A DNA stretch of 20,333 bases, from NCBI GenBank assembly GCA_938024025.1, contig CALJBY010000142.1:1-20333 (forward strand), in the 5' to 3' direction. The stretch comes from an uncultured bacterium (lineage in GTDB: Bacteria > Desulfobacterota > WTBG01). This document shows, one piece after another, positions 5,485 to 13,225 of the stretch. Below the pieces are notes generated by a model, which saw nothing but the letters and a program-made list of their open reading frames with translations, had not been told where the DNA came from and ran no database searches. Both the position numbers and the translations under genes were made by a program. The stretch's first letter is position 1, and every line of letters starts with the position of its first letter.

Positions 5485-6429
5485 TCAGGCTACTACTTTT
5501 TGCAGGACCAAGCATGACCAATCGGTATGGCTGTAGGAGGCTGCTAAGGATATTTTTTTGGATGTAAATTTCCGTTCTATTTTTAATTTATTTTCATCCA
5601 TTATGCCCGAAAGGATGAGAATACCATTTTCAGCAAGGTGATTGCAGAGGTCTTTTCGCAGTTTAAGAAGTATTTCCGAAAGTATATTTGCCACTATCAG
5701 ATCAAATGTTCCCTCAAGTTTTTCAAGAGAAACGTGACGTACTTCTACCTGATTAGTGACATTGTTCTTGTCTATGTTTTTTTGTGCATAGCCTAAGGCA
5801 ATCGGATCTACGTCAATTCCTACTGTTTTGGGTACACCTAATTTGGCAGCAGCAATGCTGAGAATGCCGGATCCAATGCCTACATCCAGCATGGAGTTGA
5901 TTGCAGGCGTTCCATCATGGGTCAGTTTTTCTATGACTTCAAGGCACATTCTGGTGGTAGCGTGTGTTCCCGTACCAAAAGCCATGCCCGGATCCATGTC
6001 AATGACGATATCTCCTTCTTCCGGAAGAAAAAGTTCCCATGAAGGTTTAACAATAATGTGTCTCCCTATCCTGGCCGTAGTAAAAAACCTTTGCCATTTC
6101 TTATGCCAGTCTTCTTCATGGATGATTTTCAAGGTCATCTGTGGAGTTTCTTGGAGGGAGTGGACTTGAGCAAGAGACTTCAGGTAGCGGTCAAGGGATT
6201 CTATCTTGTGCTGGGTCTCCTCATTATTATTGAGGTAGGCCTTCATAAGCTTTAAGCCTTGCCTGTCGGGATCGACTTTTCCCGTTAAAGGATTGATAAT
6301 CTCTTCGTCGAGAAGAACCCCTTCTGCTCCCAGCTCAATTATAAAATTAGCCAGGGGATCCTGCAGGTGCTGGTCCAGTTCCAGTGCAATTTCAACCCAT
6401 TGTTCCGTTTGAGGCAGTTCATTTTTCAT
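5485..6429 (-). CDS. prmA: Ribosomal protein L11 methyltransferase
   Basis: 314 residues from the ATG at 6429; a TTG ten codons upstream is a less likely start. PrmA transfers methyl groups from S-adenosylmethionine to ribosomal protein L11 in the cytoplasm. The N-terminal third is the substrate-recognition region. Diagnostic stretches follow: EEDWHKKWQRFF at about 105-116, DPGMAFGTGTHATTRMCLE at about 146-164, the SAM-binding loop LDVGIGSGILSIAAAKLG at 181-198, the acidic ribose-binding position GIDVDP at about 204-209, and ANIL at 247-250 in place of the NxxP-like active loop of other methyltransferases. Length is normal for the family. The stop at 5485 is followed by a repeat-bearing spacer. 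Confidence 0.97.
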   Translation of the reverse strand: MKNELPQTEQWVEIALELDQHLQDPLANFIIELGAEGVLLDEEIINPLTGKVDPDRQGLKLMKAYLNNNEETQHKIESLDRYLKSLAQVHSLQETPQMTLKIIHEEDWHKKWQRFFTTARIGRHIIVKPSWELFLPEEGDIVIDMDPGMAFGTGTHATTRMCLEVIEKLTHDGTPAINSMLDVGIGSGILSIAAAKLGVPKTVGIDVDPIALGYAQKNIDKNNVTNQVEVRHVSLEKLEGTFDLIVANILSEILLKLRKDLCNHLAENGILILSGIMDENKLKIERKFTSKKISLAASYSHTDWSCLVLQKVVA

Positions 6430-6930
6430 GGTTGTTTCGCGTTTTTGTAAGGCTATCAAGCTTGCAGGCTGACAAGCTAATACCTTCTGACTTCTGATTC
6501 CTAATAAGTGAATTATTCAGGAACGTCCCCTAGGTATCATTCGTTGATTGTAACTTTTAATCATTTCTTTTTCCCAACCCTTTATTTTTAGCAGAAACGG
6601 CCAATATGGGCAACAATAAGATGCAGTGGGGGAAATACGGGTGGTTTTGCTTGACTTGCATAATCCAAGAAGATAATTTAGGAGTTGAGCCTGGAAGTGC
6701 TCAAAACATAAATGCCTAAAATGCAAAAAGCAGGAGACAGAAGTAAGCAGTCAGAATTTTCTCCCTCTGCGCCATGCTTTCTGCACACATTACTCCAGGA
6801 CTCCAATACTCCATGAGCTTAACGCATCATTTGTGAACTTGAGACTCTGAACGTGTACCACGCAATTTGCACCATGTAGTACCCTGTATTTTACATCGTA
6901 CATCTTAGCGGGTCAGAAGAAGAACATGTA
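6430..6930. other. Repeat-rich spacer between divergent prmA and queE
   Basis: The two genes diverge, so promoters for both must lie here, but I see no clear -35/-10 pair to place them. The stretch holds a CTGACTTCTGATTCCT word (6487-6501), the inverted copy of the GGGGACGTTC repeat (6502-6530), a TGCCTAAAATGC fragment (6711-6724), a CAGAAGTAAGCAGTCAGAAT word (about 6733-6752) and a short ACTCC array (6792-6813). No supported gene. Confidence 0.6.
6502..6541 (+). repeat. GGGGACGTTCCTGAATAA end-like repeat, copy 2 (inverted)
   Basis: TAATAAGTGAATTATTCAGG followed by AACGTCCCC is the exact reverse complement of 3771-3799. Both copies run on into GGTATCATT. The pair therefore brackets, in inverted orientation, a 2.7-kb block with the second receiver, the zinc-ribbon gene and prmA. 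Confidence 0.75.
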
Positions 6931-7566
6931 ATGAAAATTTCAGAAATATTTACCAGCATCCAGGGGGAATCTTCCTTTTCTGGCCTACCCTGTACCTTTA
7001 TTCGTATGGCCGGATGCAATCTTCGCTGCAGCTATTGTGATACCTTGTATGCCCTTGAAGGGGGAGAAGACTTGGATCTGGATCAGGTTATGGGGAAAGT
7101 GAAAGCGGCGGGAATCCTTTTAACAGAACTGACAGGTGGTGAGCCTCTCCTGCAGGAGGAATCATTGACCCTCAGTACCCTGCTCCTGCAAGAAGGGTAT
7201 TCAGTTTTGCTTGAGACGAACGGCAGTCTACCTCTTGATGCTGTGGACAGGAGAGTTGTGAAAATCATGGATCTTAAATGTCCAAGCAGCGGGATGTCTG
7301 ATCAGATGGAATTTTCAAACATTGATTATCTTACGAAAAGAGATGAGGTAAAGTTTGTTATAAGTGACAGAACAGATTTTGATTGGGCTCGGGAGGTAAT
7401 TTCTTCCTATGGGCTTCTTGAGAAGTGTAAGATACTGATTTCTCCTCATCTGTCAAAACTTGAAGCCAGGACAGCGGCAAGCTGGATTATAGAAGAAAAA
7501 TTACCGGTGAGACTGCAGCTGCAGCTCCACAAGATTATCTGGCCCGGGCGAGAGAGAGGGGTTTGA
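6931..7566 (+). CDS. queE: 7-carboxy-7-deazaguanine synthase
   Basis: 211 residues. QueE is a radical-SAM enzyme that converts 6-carboxy-5,6,7,8-tetrahydropterin to 7-carboxy-7-deazaguanine in queuosine (tRNA) biosynthesis. The N-terminus MKISEIFTSIQGES is characteristic. The cluster-binding motif Cys29-x3-Cys33-x2-Cys36 (CNLRCSYCDT) holds the [4Fe-4S] cluster, ELTGGEPL at about 66-73 is the SAM-binding GGE motif, ETNGS follows at about 94-98, and LQLHKIIW near the end matches the family's C-terminal LQxHK. Length is normal. The ribosome-binding site is weak (AGAAGAAG upstream). No other queuosine gene (queC, queD, queF, tgt) lies in the window; nadB is the next gene on the strand but 278 nt away, so a shared operon is doubtful. 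Confidence 0.96.
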   Translation: MKISEIFTSIQGESSFSGLPCTFIRMAGCNLRCSYCDTLYALEGGEDLDLDQVMGKVKAAGILLTELTGGEPLLQEESLTLSTLLLQEGYSVLLETNGSLPLDAVDRRVVKIMDLKCPSSGMSDQMEFSNIDYLTKRDEVKFVISDRTDFDWAREVISSYGLLEKCKILISPHLSKLEARTAASWIIEEKLPVRLQLQLHKIIWPGRERGV

Positions 7567-7579
7567 GGAAGGGAAGAAG

Positions 7580-7674
7580 CAGTATTCAGAAGACAGGAGT
7601 CAGGAGTCGGAAGACAGACGGTAAGAAGATAAATGCCTAAAATGAGCTAAAGTGCCTAGAATGCCTATAATTAT
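7580..7674 (+). repeat. CAGGAGTCAG word followed by AATGCCTAAA array
   Basis: AGTATTCAGAAGACAGGAGT then CAGGAGTCGG (7581-7610) is the word repeat, followed at 7632-7674 by AAATGCCTAAAATGAGCTAA and further units ending in an AT-rich tail. The same two motifs neighbour each other in other spacers. Confidence 0.65.
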
Positions 7675-7789
7675 AAAAAAAATATGAAATCCAAAATCCG
7701 CATTCCCTGGCCCTGACCAAATTCTAACTAATTAATAGCTCTAATTTTTTATGACTACTTACATAAGCTATGCTATTTTAAATGTTGCG

Positions 7790-7830
7790 GGCTCGGGCGG
7801 GCCGCAATCCAAAATGTGATAACCCGTAAC
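7790..7830 (+). repeat. CCGCAATC..AAAATGTGATAACCC repeat
   Basis: CCGCAATCCAAAATGTGATA followed by ACCC (7802-7825) recurs on the minus strand at about 5308-5336, with an 8-base difference in the middle. In both places it lies near the start of a gene (nadB here; the zinc-ribbon gene there, on the minus strand). It may be a mere repeat or a shared upstream element. Confidence 0.45.
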
Positions 7831-7844
7831 TGGCGAATTAAGAG

Positions 7845-9449
7845 ATGGAGATCAAGACTGATTTTTTGATATTGGGCAGTGGCATTGCGGGGTTGACCTA
7901 TGCCTTGAAAGTCTGCAAGCATGGTTCGGTAGCAATTGTTACCAAGAAGGAGAAGGTTGAATCCAGCACGAACTATGCCCAGGGGGGGATAGCTTCTGTT
8001 TTAGGATTAGATGACTCTTTTGATCTCCATATAGAGGATACCCTTACCGTTGGGGAGGGTCTTTCACACCCTGAGGTTGTGGAAAGTGTGGTTACGGATG
8101 GTCCTGCACGGATAAGTGAGCTTGTTGCGTGGGGGGTCAATTTTTCCAAGAGCAGAAGTGCGCAGGAGGATGTTTATGATCTCGGCAGGGAAGGGGGTCA
8201 CAGTAGAAGAAGGATTATCCATGCCCAGGATCTTACAGGTCGTGAGGTGGAAAGTATCCTGGTCGAGCAAGTGGAGTCCCAGCAGAATATCATGATCTAC
8301 GAAGACTTCTTTGCTATTAACCTGATTACTGAGTCACAGGTTAAAGGGAAAAGAAGAGATGGGGATATCTGTTATGGGGCCTATGTGCTGGATAGAAATA
8401 CACGGGAGATTCACACCTTCATTTCTAAAGTTACGCTCCTGGCCACTGGAGGGGCGGGGAAGGTCTATTTTTTTACGAGTAATCCGGATATTTCAACCGG
8501 TGATGGGGTAGCAATGGCCTATCGTGCAGGGGCGCCGATAGCTAACATGGAATTTATCCAGTTCCATCCTACCTGCCTCTATCATCCCGAAGCCAAGAAT
8601 TTTTTGATCTCTGAGGCATTGCGGGGGGAAGGAGGCGTTTTGAGATTGACTGATGGAACTCCTTTTATGGAGAGTTACCATCCCCTGAAAAGTCTTGCCC
8701 CGCGAGATGTGGTTGCCAGAGCGATTGATGGTGAGCTGAAAAAGAGTGGAGCAGAGCATGTTCTCCTTGATATGACTGATAAGAGCACAGCTTTTCTCAA
8801 AAAAAGATTTCCCAATATTTATGATAAGTGTTTCTCCCTTGGTATTGATATGGCAACAACACCGATCCCCGTTGTCCCCGCCGCCCACTATTCGTGTGGA
8901 GGCGTGGTAACCGATCTTTACGGGGAGACTGCCGTTCAAAGACTCTATGCGTGTGGAGAGGTGGCCTGTACCGGCCTGCATGGAGCTAATCGTTTGGCGA
9001 GCAATTCACTGCTGGAGGCATTAGTTTTTGCGCACAGGAGTGCTCTACAATCTATTGAAGCGTTAAAAGAAAGGGGATTTGCTTTTCCTGCAATCAAGCC
9101 ATGGGACCCGGGCAAGGCGGTGGATAGTGATGAGTCTATAGTAGTTGCCCATAACTGGGATGAAATTCGACGGCTCATGTGGCACTATGTGGGCATTGTC
9201 AGATCCGAAAAGAGGCTGGCCAGAGCACAGCGAAGAATTAGGCTTTTACAGAAAGAAATCACGCAATACTATTGGGATTCCATAGTGACCGGTGACCTTA
9301 TAGAATTAAGAAATATTGCCCTGGTGTCTGAATTAATTGTGCGGTGTGCTCTTAAAAGAAAGGAGAGCCGGGGACTTCACTATACCCTGGATCATCGGGA
9401 GAAAGATGATAATCATTTTAAGAAAGATACCATAATCAAAAAAAGGTGA
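7845..9449 (+). CDS. nadB: L-aspartate oxidase
   Basis: 534 residues, normal length. NadB oxidises L-aspartate to iminoaspartate with FAD, the first step of de novo NAD synthesis, and can use fumarate as electron acceptor in anaerobes. It belongs to the succinate dehydrogenase/fumarate reductase flavoprotein family. Visible motifs are the FAD-binding GSGIAGLTYAL (11-21), SSTNYAQGGIASVLG (40-54), GREGGHSRRRIIHAQDLTGR, FIQFHPTCLY, EALRGEGGVL, the substrate-binding PRDVVARAI, and HGANRLASNSLLEALVF near residue 385. The C-terminal helical domain (about 425-515) is present. The start has only a weak purine run (TTAAGAG) close to the ATG. The stop lies 5 nt from the stop of the convergent pgeF gene. 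No nadA or nadC is in the window. Confidence 0.97.
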   Translation: MEIKTDFLILGSGIAGLTYALKVCKHGSVAIVTKKEKVESSTNYAQGGIASVLGLDDSFDLHIEDTLTVGEGLSHPEVVESVVTDGPARISELVAWGVNFSKSRSAQEDVYDLGREGGHSRRRIIHAQDLTGREVESILVEQVESQQNIMIYEDFFAINLITESQVKGKRRDGDICYGAYVLDRNTREIHTFISKVTLLATGGAGKVYFFTSNPDISTGDGVAMAYRAGAPIANMEFIQFHPTCLYHPEAKNFLISEALRGEGGVLRLTDGTPFMESYHPLKSLAPRDVVARAIDGELKKSGAEHVLLDMTDKSTAFLKKRFPNIYDKCFSLGIDMATTPIPVVPAAHYSCGGVVTDLYGETAVQRLYACGEVACTGLHGANRLASNSLLEALVFAHRSALQSIEALKERGFAFPAIKPWDPGKAVDSDESIVVAHNWDEIRRLMWHYVGIVRSEKRLARAQRRIRLLQKEITQYYWDSIVTGDLIELRNIALVSELIVRCALKRKESRGLHYTLDHREKDDNHFKKDTIIKKR

Positions 9450-9454
9450 GGGCT

Positions 9455-10270
9455 TTATTGCTCACGTAACCCAATGAAGGCACCGAATCTACCGGTTAGC
9501 TGCTTTTCCTTCCTATAAGAAAAAAACTGATCAACATTACAGGAGGTACAGATTTTAGCGCAAGAGAGGTTCTCTTCTCTTATACCTGCGCGGTAAAGCT
9601 CTTCCTTGTTTGCCTGCCAGAGGTTGAACAGGAGTTTCCTGCCGGGTAATTCTTTGCTATATGCTTCCCCCTTAACCAGCTCCTTTGCTGCCTGGACTGC
9701 CATCTTGTTGCTGATTTCATAGCAACAAGGACCGATGGAGGGACCCAGGGCAGCGTGGATGTCTTGCCTTTGACACTTAAATTCCCGTGTTAGCAGCTCG
9801 ACGGTCTTTGGCCCAATGTGTCCAAGGGTCCCTTTCCACCCGGCATGGGCGAGAGCTACTGTGTGTGTTTTGGGACTGTAGAAGAGAAGGGGAACGCAAT
9901 CAGCATACCGTGTCATGAGAGTAATTCCGGGAACATCGGTAACAAGTCCATCAGTTTCCGGAAGAGCATTGTCGGGCAGAAAACAGTCTTTCTTATGATA
10001 TCTTTTGTCGATGCATGCAATGGAATGGTGATGCACCTGCTGACAGGATACTAAAGAAGAGAGGTCAAATCGTAACGATTGACTTACTATCTGATGATTC
10101 CGCTTCACCCTATCATGCTTGTCACCAACGTGAAAGCCGAGATTGAGACTACTGTAATTGTCACTGCTTACGCCACCCTGACGTGTGGAAATGGCGTGTA
10201 GTAATCCCTGATGGTGCTCAAGATCAGGGAAGGTTAAAAAGGTTAAGTTGCCTACCTTCTTGTGTTGCAT
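9455..10270 (-). CDS. pgeF: YfiH/PgeF-type multicopper-like (laccase-domain) protein
   Basis: 271 residues from an ATG at 10270 with GAGGGA six nt upstream. This family (YlmD, YfiH, human LACC1/FAMIN) was long called polyphenol oxidase. E. coli YfiH (PgeF) is implicated in peptidoglycan precursor editing, and relatives show purine nucleoside phosphorylase or adenosine deaminase activity, so the exact substrate here is open. The metal-binding triad is visible: His80 in CQQVH, Cys125 in ADCVPL and His142 in AHAGWKG. GPSIGPCCYEI (about 177-187) and CTSC...FFSYRKE near the C-terminus are also typical. No signal peptide, so cytoplasmic. It is tail to tail with nadB and its 5' side faces a repeat-rich spacer. 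Confidence 0.93.
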   Translation of the reverse strand: MQHKKVGNLTFLTFPDLEHHQGLLHAISTRQGGVSSDNYSSLNLGFHVGDKHDRVKRNHQIVSQSLRFDLSSLVSCQQVHHHSIACIDKRYHKKDCFLPDNALPETDGLVTDVPGITLMTRYADCVPLLFYSPKTHTVALAHAGWKGTLGHIGPKTVELLTREFKCQRQDIHAALGPSIGPCCYEISNKMAVQAAKELVKGEAYSKELPGRKLLFNLWQANKEELYRAGIREENLSCAKICTSCNVDQFFSYRKEKQLTGRFGAFIGLREQ

Positions 10271-10381
10271 ATTCCCTCGCTCGGTTTATGTCGGTAGTGC
10301 TACTATACTATAGGGTGCATCATAAATAAAGGGTTCTTATGAGTTGGCAGGCCATCATATTTTGGATTGCGAATAAAAAGG

Positions 10382-10425
10382 CTGGAGAAATGGAGTGATG
10401 GAGTATTGGAGTGGTGGAGTGATGT
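10382..10425 (+). repeat. TGGAGT tandem array
   Basis: About six imperfect units, GGAGAAATGGAGTGATGGAG then TATTGGAGTGGTGGAGTG. Similar arrays lie at 12984-13010 (CTGGAGTGATGGAGTAGTGG) and, on the other strand, 6792-6813. Confidence 0.7.
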
Positions 10426-10498
10426 GATATGAGATCTGTAATATGTGATAAAATCTTTTTCCACCCCATTCTAGATGAAGTCTTCTTTCTGCTGTTTC

Positions 10499-10530
10499 TA
10501 ATAAGTCAATATTTCAGGAACGTCCCCTGG
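10499..10530 (+). repeat. GGGGACGTTC end-like repeat, degenerate copy 3
   Basis: TAATAAGTCAATATTTCAGG then AACGTCCCCTGG matches 6502-6530 with a few changes. The outward flank (CTACAAAC) does not match the other two copies. Confidence 0.65.
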
Positions 10531-10536
10531 CTACAA

Positions 10537-10626
10537 ACATGTTTGAAATTATGGTAGGAGCGCATTCATGCGCGATGGATTCGCGGCTTAAAGCCGCTCC
10601 TACCATAACTCTATCTGAAAGAAGAA
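10537..10626 (+). repeat. GGTAGGAGCG hairpin repeat, full copy 2
   Basis: The core at 10553-10604 differs from 135-186 at two or so positions (GATGGATTCGCGGC for GATGAATTCGCGAC). The flanks match too, ending in ATCTGAAAGAAGAAATG. Here the ATG opens the repeat element at 10627 rather than a supported gene. Confidence 0.85.
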
Positions 10627-10786
10627 ATGAATCAAATCCATTTCACGGGACAGACAGAGGCGCTGAGGGCGGAGAGAAAAGCTAATGGCGGTAAATTTAC
10701 CGACAAAAATTTAAGGAATGAGTATCAAGTGAGAGGAAACAGTTTTTACCTTTTTGAACCTCTGCGTACTTTGCGCCTCTGCGGTG
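10627..10786 (+). repeat. Long CGCAGAG-family element, copy D
   Basis: Aligns with 3926-4082 from its ATG to the right arm CTTTGCGCCTCTGCGGTG. The left 60 bases could encode HFTGQTEALRAERKANG, similar to the peptide readable in the other copy, and the frame here stays open to 10833 only because it runs through the right arm. The shared start codon and peptide hint that the left part derives from the beginning of a real gene; I cannot name it with confidence. Confidence 0.7.
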
Positions 10787-10951
10787 ATTCTTACTTCGTA
10801 CTTCTGACTACTGTCTCCCTCTTTACTGTATAAACAACTTGATTTATAGAAGGTCCGTCCGTATAATTATGAGGATAGTTGTATGTGCCTCCGGTGGAGA
10901 GTTGGGAAATGCTTCACCGTCATCATGGGAGAACAAGCAGGGGAGGGGAAG

Positions 10952-12850
10952 ATGCAAGCAAAAAAGATGATTTCTTTTGTCTCTGTAGTACTATTCCTGG
11001 TTGCTGGTTTTGCTGAAGTGGTTGCGGAGGAGTCAATCGAGACTAAAACGATCTCTTTTACCAAAAACGTAGTCGTTAAAAAATACAAAAAGGGGGAGGT
11101 GCATGCCGAGCCCTATACGGTGCAAAAGGAGGATACCCTGTGGAAGATTCTCGTTGACGGGTATGGCATTAAGGATAAACAGTTTTACTTCTTTTGCAGA
11201 ATTACAAAAAGTTTAAACCCTGAGCTTGAAAATGCAGACCAGCTTGTGCCCGACCAGGTAGTGCTCGTTCCCTTTAAATACATTACCCACTTTAACATTC
11301 CAGAAGAGCAGATGCGGTCGGTTATACGTTCTGTGCTCTCCGCTCAATCCTCCCAGGTTCCAACCGAAGATCACACCATTTCAAAAGGAGAGCACCTGGC
11401 GCAGGTCCTCCGGGATATGTATAATATCCCCGATGATCTCATCTTCAACCAGTATCTTAAGGTGGTAAAAAAGTTAAACCCCAGGCTAGAGGATGTGAAC
11501 CTGGTAAAGCCTGATCAGAAAATAGTGCTTCCTTCCATATCTGCATTCCAGCTGTCTCCCCGGACGGAAGATATACCAGATGAAAAGATGCAGGGACAGT
11601 TTGCTGAAGCGGGAAAGGTCCCCCAGAAGCGTGTAGTTCCCGCAGAAGCCGCAACGCCGTTATCACCGAGTGCGGAAGATCTGCGAAAAGAAGCGCCAGG
11701 TGAAAAAAAGGGAGCACCCGTTTTTGTTGACCCACCGTTTAAAAAGATAGCCGGTAACGTTCCCCGCAGCAGAGAGAGGTATATCGAAACCATGACTTCA
11801 CTTGCTGACATTTTTCAGGGTGAGCTGCACCGGTTAGGGGATATTTCCATACCCTTAATGGAAGAGAGCCAAATTACTATCGATACTAACACCTTTCCCA
11901 TTTTGCAGCTCACGAGTGATAAGAGGATTATTTTGGACTATGGGGGTGATCTTCCCCCGGGGATAGTAGATCTGGTACAATTAGATCCGGGGAATTACGA
12001 AGTGGTGAAGCTCGATGAGCATGAAAATATGAAGTCAGTTTTAGGTAAGGTGATTGATGCGGCCGGCTACTATGCTGTGGATAAAACCGGCAATCCCCTA
12101 CTGGTTGGCGACTCGGTACAATTTGAGATTTCGGGAGACTGGGTGATCTATGGAGATGAATTCATTGAAGATGTCAAGGTGGTAAACGTCATTGGAAAGG
12201 GTGATGCGCCCCTTGATCCACAATTGAAAGACTCCATTCATACCCATGGCATCGATATGGTGGATGTTTACATGACCGGGGAAGGGGAGGACCCGGAGAC
12301 GGTAACGGTTCCTCAGATGCGTGAGACGCGTATTCCACCGGCAGAGGTGCCGGTTTTGGCAGTTTCAAATGGTCCCGTACTCCTCGATTCCTTGCTCGGC
12401 CTTTTGGGCCAGCAGTATAAAAAGGATTATACGCTCAGGTTGTTCCGCGGTGCGTCTGAAGGTTTTGATGTTGAGATCATGGCTGATCGCTATTTTGAGC
12501 GGGGGGATGTGCGGCACATCGTAAACTTTCAGCCCCTTTCTGAGAAATTGACAGGCCTGATAACAAACCAGGGTGATCGCACTTTCAGTTTAGCTGAGAA
12601 CGTCAGTGATCCTTCGGGAGTAATAAAGGACCTTCTCCAGTTCTTGCAGGTGACCTATGATGCTCCCCGGCCTGGATTCTTTGATAGGTCCGGGGGTAAA
12701 AAACGGGTAGGATTTTTTATTCCCGGTATTCTTATTAAACGGGATGCCAGGGAAGATATTCTTTTGACTTCAGCAACCGTAAAGGCAGACGTTCTTGACT
12801 GGCTGGTACACCATAAGGTCAAGGTAGTGCAGTTGGGGGACGCCGGATAA
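10952..12850 (+). CDS. Secreted protein with two LysM domains and a large unknown C-terminus
   Basis: 632 residues from the ATG at 10952, which has a strong GGGAGGGG ribosome-binding site; an in-frame ATG at 10883 is less likely. A Sec-type signal peptide (residues 1-25, ending AEVVA) leads to an exported protein. LysM-like domain 1 spans about 53-108 (EPYTVQKEDTLWKILVDGYG ... LVPDQVVLVPF), and LysM-like domain 2 about 140-195 (HTISKGEHLAQVLRDMY ... VKPDQKIVLPS). A proline- and charge-rich linker follows (about 200-285), then about 345 residues with no domain I recognise. LysM domains bind N-acetylglucosamine polymers, so peptidoglycan or another envelope glycan is the likely anchor. The C-terminal region seems a mixed alpha/beta fold with repeated GD(V/P)-type turns. 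Divergent from pgeF; the convergent neighbour is a lytic transglycosylase, which fits an envelope theme. Confidence 0.88.
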   Translation: MQAKKMISFVSVVLFLVAGFAEVVAEESIETKTISFTKNVVVKKYKKGEVHAEPYTVQKEDTLWKILVDGYGIKDKQFYFFCRITKSLNPELENADQLVPDQVVLVPFKYITHFNIPEEQMRSVIRSVLSAQSSQVPTEDHTISKGEHLAQVLRDMYNIPDDLIFNQYLKVVKKLNPRLEDVNLVKPDQKIVLPSISAFQLSPRTEDIPDEKMQGQFAEAGKVPQKRVVPAEAATPLSPSAEDLRKEAPGEKKGAPVFVDPPFKKIAGNVPRSRERYIETMTSLADIFQGELHRLGDISIPLMEESQITIDTNTFPILQLTSDKRIILDYGGDLPPGIVDLVQLDPGNYEVVKLDEHENMKSVLGKVIDAAGYYAVDKTGNPLLVGDSVQFEISGDWVIYGDEFIEDVKVVNVIGKGDAPLDPQLKDSIHTHGIDMVDVYMTGEGEDPETVTVPQMRETRIPPAEVPVLAVSNGPVLLDSLLGLLGQQYKKDYTLRLFRGASEGFDVEIMADRYFERGDVRHIVNFQPLSEKLTGLITNQGDRTFSLAENVSDPSGVIKDLLQFLQVTYDAPRPGFFDRSGGKKRVGFFIPGILIKRDAREDILLTSATVKADVLDWLVHHKVKVVQLGDAG

Positions 12851-13225
12851 GACCTCAACTTTTCGGCGAGAAGATACTGTCAAAGATTTCATGAAAGCAT
12901 GAAAGGAAATATGCAACCACAGAGAACACAGAGGAAATAAAAACTAAAGAAGTCAGGAGTCAGCATTCAGAAGGCAATAACTGGAGTGATGGAGTAGTGG
13001 AGTGATGAGTAACAGATTGCAAGTGTTTCCTTTCTGCCGAGGAGATGGAATATTTGGGACATTTGCTATTTGAATTTGTTTTGGGATTTAGGATTTTTTA
13101 ATCATGTGTCTTGCCCCCTGAATCATGCATCATATATCGCGGTTCTGTTTTGACAATACTGTTTGGAAATACGGGGGAAGCGTACCGATGAGGCTACAGG
13201 TTGATTGAGGAAGTGAAGGTACCTG
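12851..13225. other. Spacer between convergent genes with repeat fragments
   Basis: No gene seen. TTTCATG (12887-12893) pairs with CATGAAA (12898-12904) over a 4-base loop, which could end transcription of the LysM gene, although no T run follows. After that come a CCACAGAGAACACAGAGG arm (12916-12934), an AGTCAGGAGTCAGCATTCAG word (12954-12973), and a TGGAGT array (12984-13010). Bases 13011-13225 hold nothing I can assign. Confidence 0.55.

Larger units (their letters stand above)
10271..10951. other. Repeat-rich spacer between divergent pgeF and LysM gene
   Basis: No supported gene. It holds, in order, a possible pgeF promoter region (10271-10330, AT-rich TACTATACTATAG), a TGGAGT array (10382-10425), the degenerate GGGGACGTTC copy (10499-10530), the second full hairpin repeat (10537-10626) and a long CGCAGAG element (10627-10786). 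Promoter and leader of the LysM gene are presumably in 10790-10950. Confidence 0.65.

Noticed and set aside
6517..6726. 69-codon minus-strand frame in the prmA-queE spacer
   Set aside because: It overlaps two repeat motifs, has atypical composition and no ribosome-binding site.
7787..7806. GC-rich GCGGGCTCGGGCGGGCCGC before nadB as a riboswitch or terminator
   Set aside because: Pairing is weak and there is no T run or conserved riboswitch core; no support.
8493..8981. 162-codon minus-strand frame inside nadB
   Set aside because: It is antisense to conserved nadB motifs, has no recognisable domain and no ribosome-binding site.
10627..10833. 68-codon frame starting after the hairpin repeat
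   Set aside because: It runs straight through the right arm of a dispersed repeat, and the related copy at 3926 stops after 28 codons; treated as a repeat rather than a gene.
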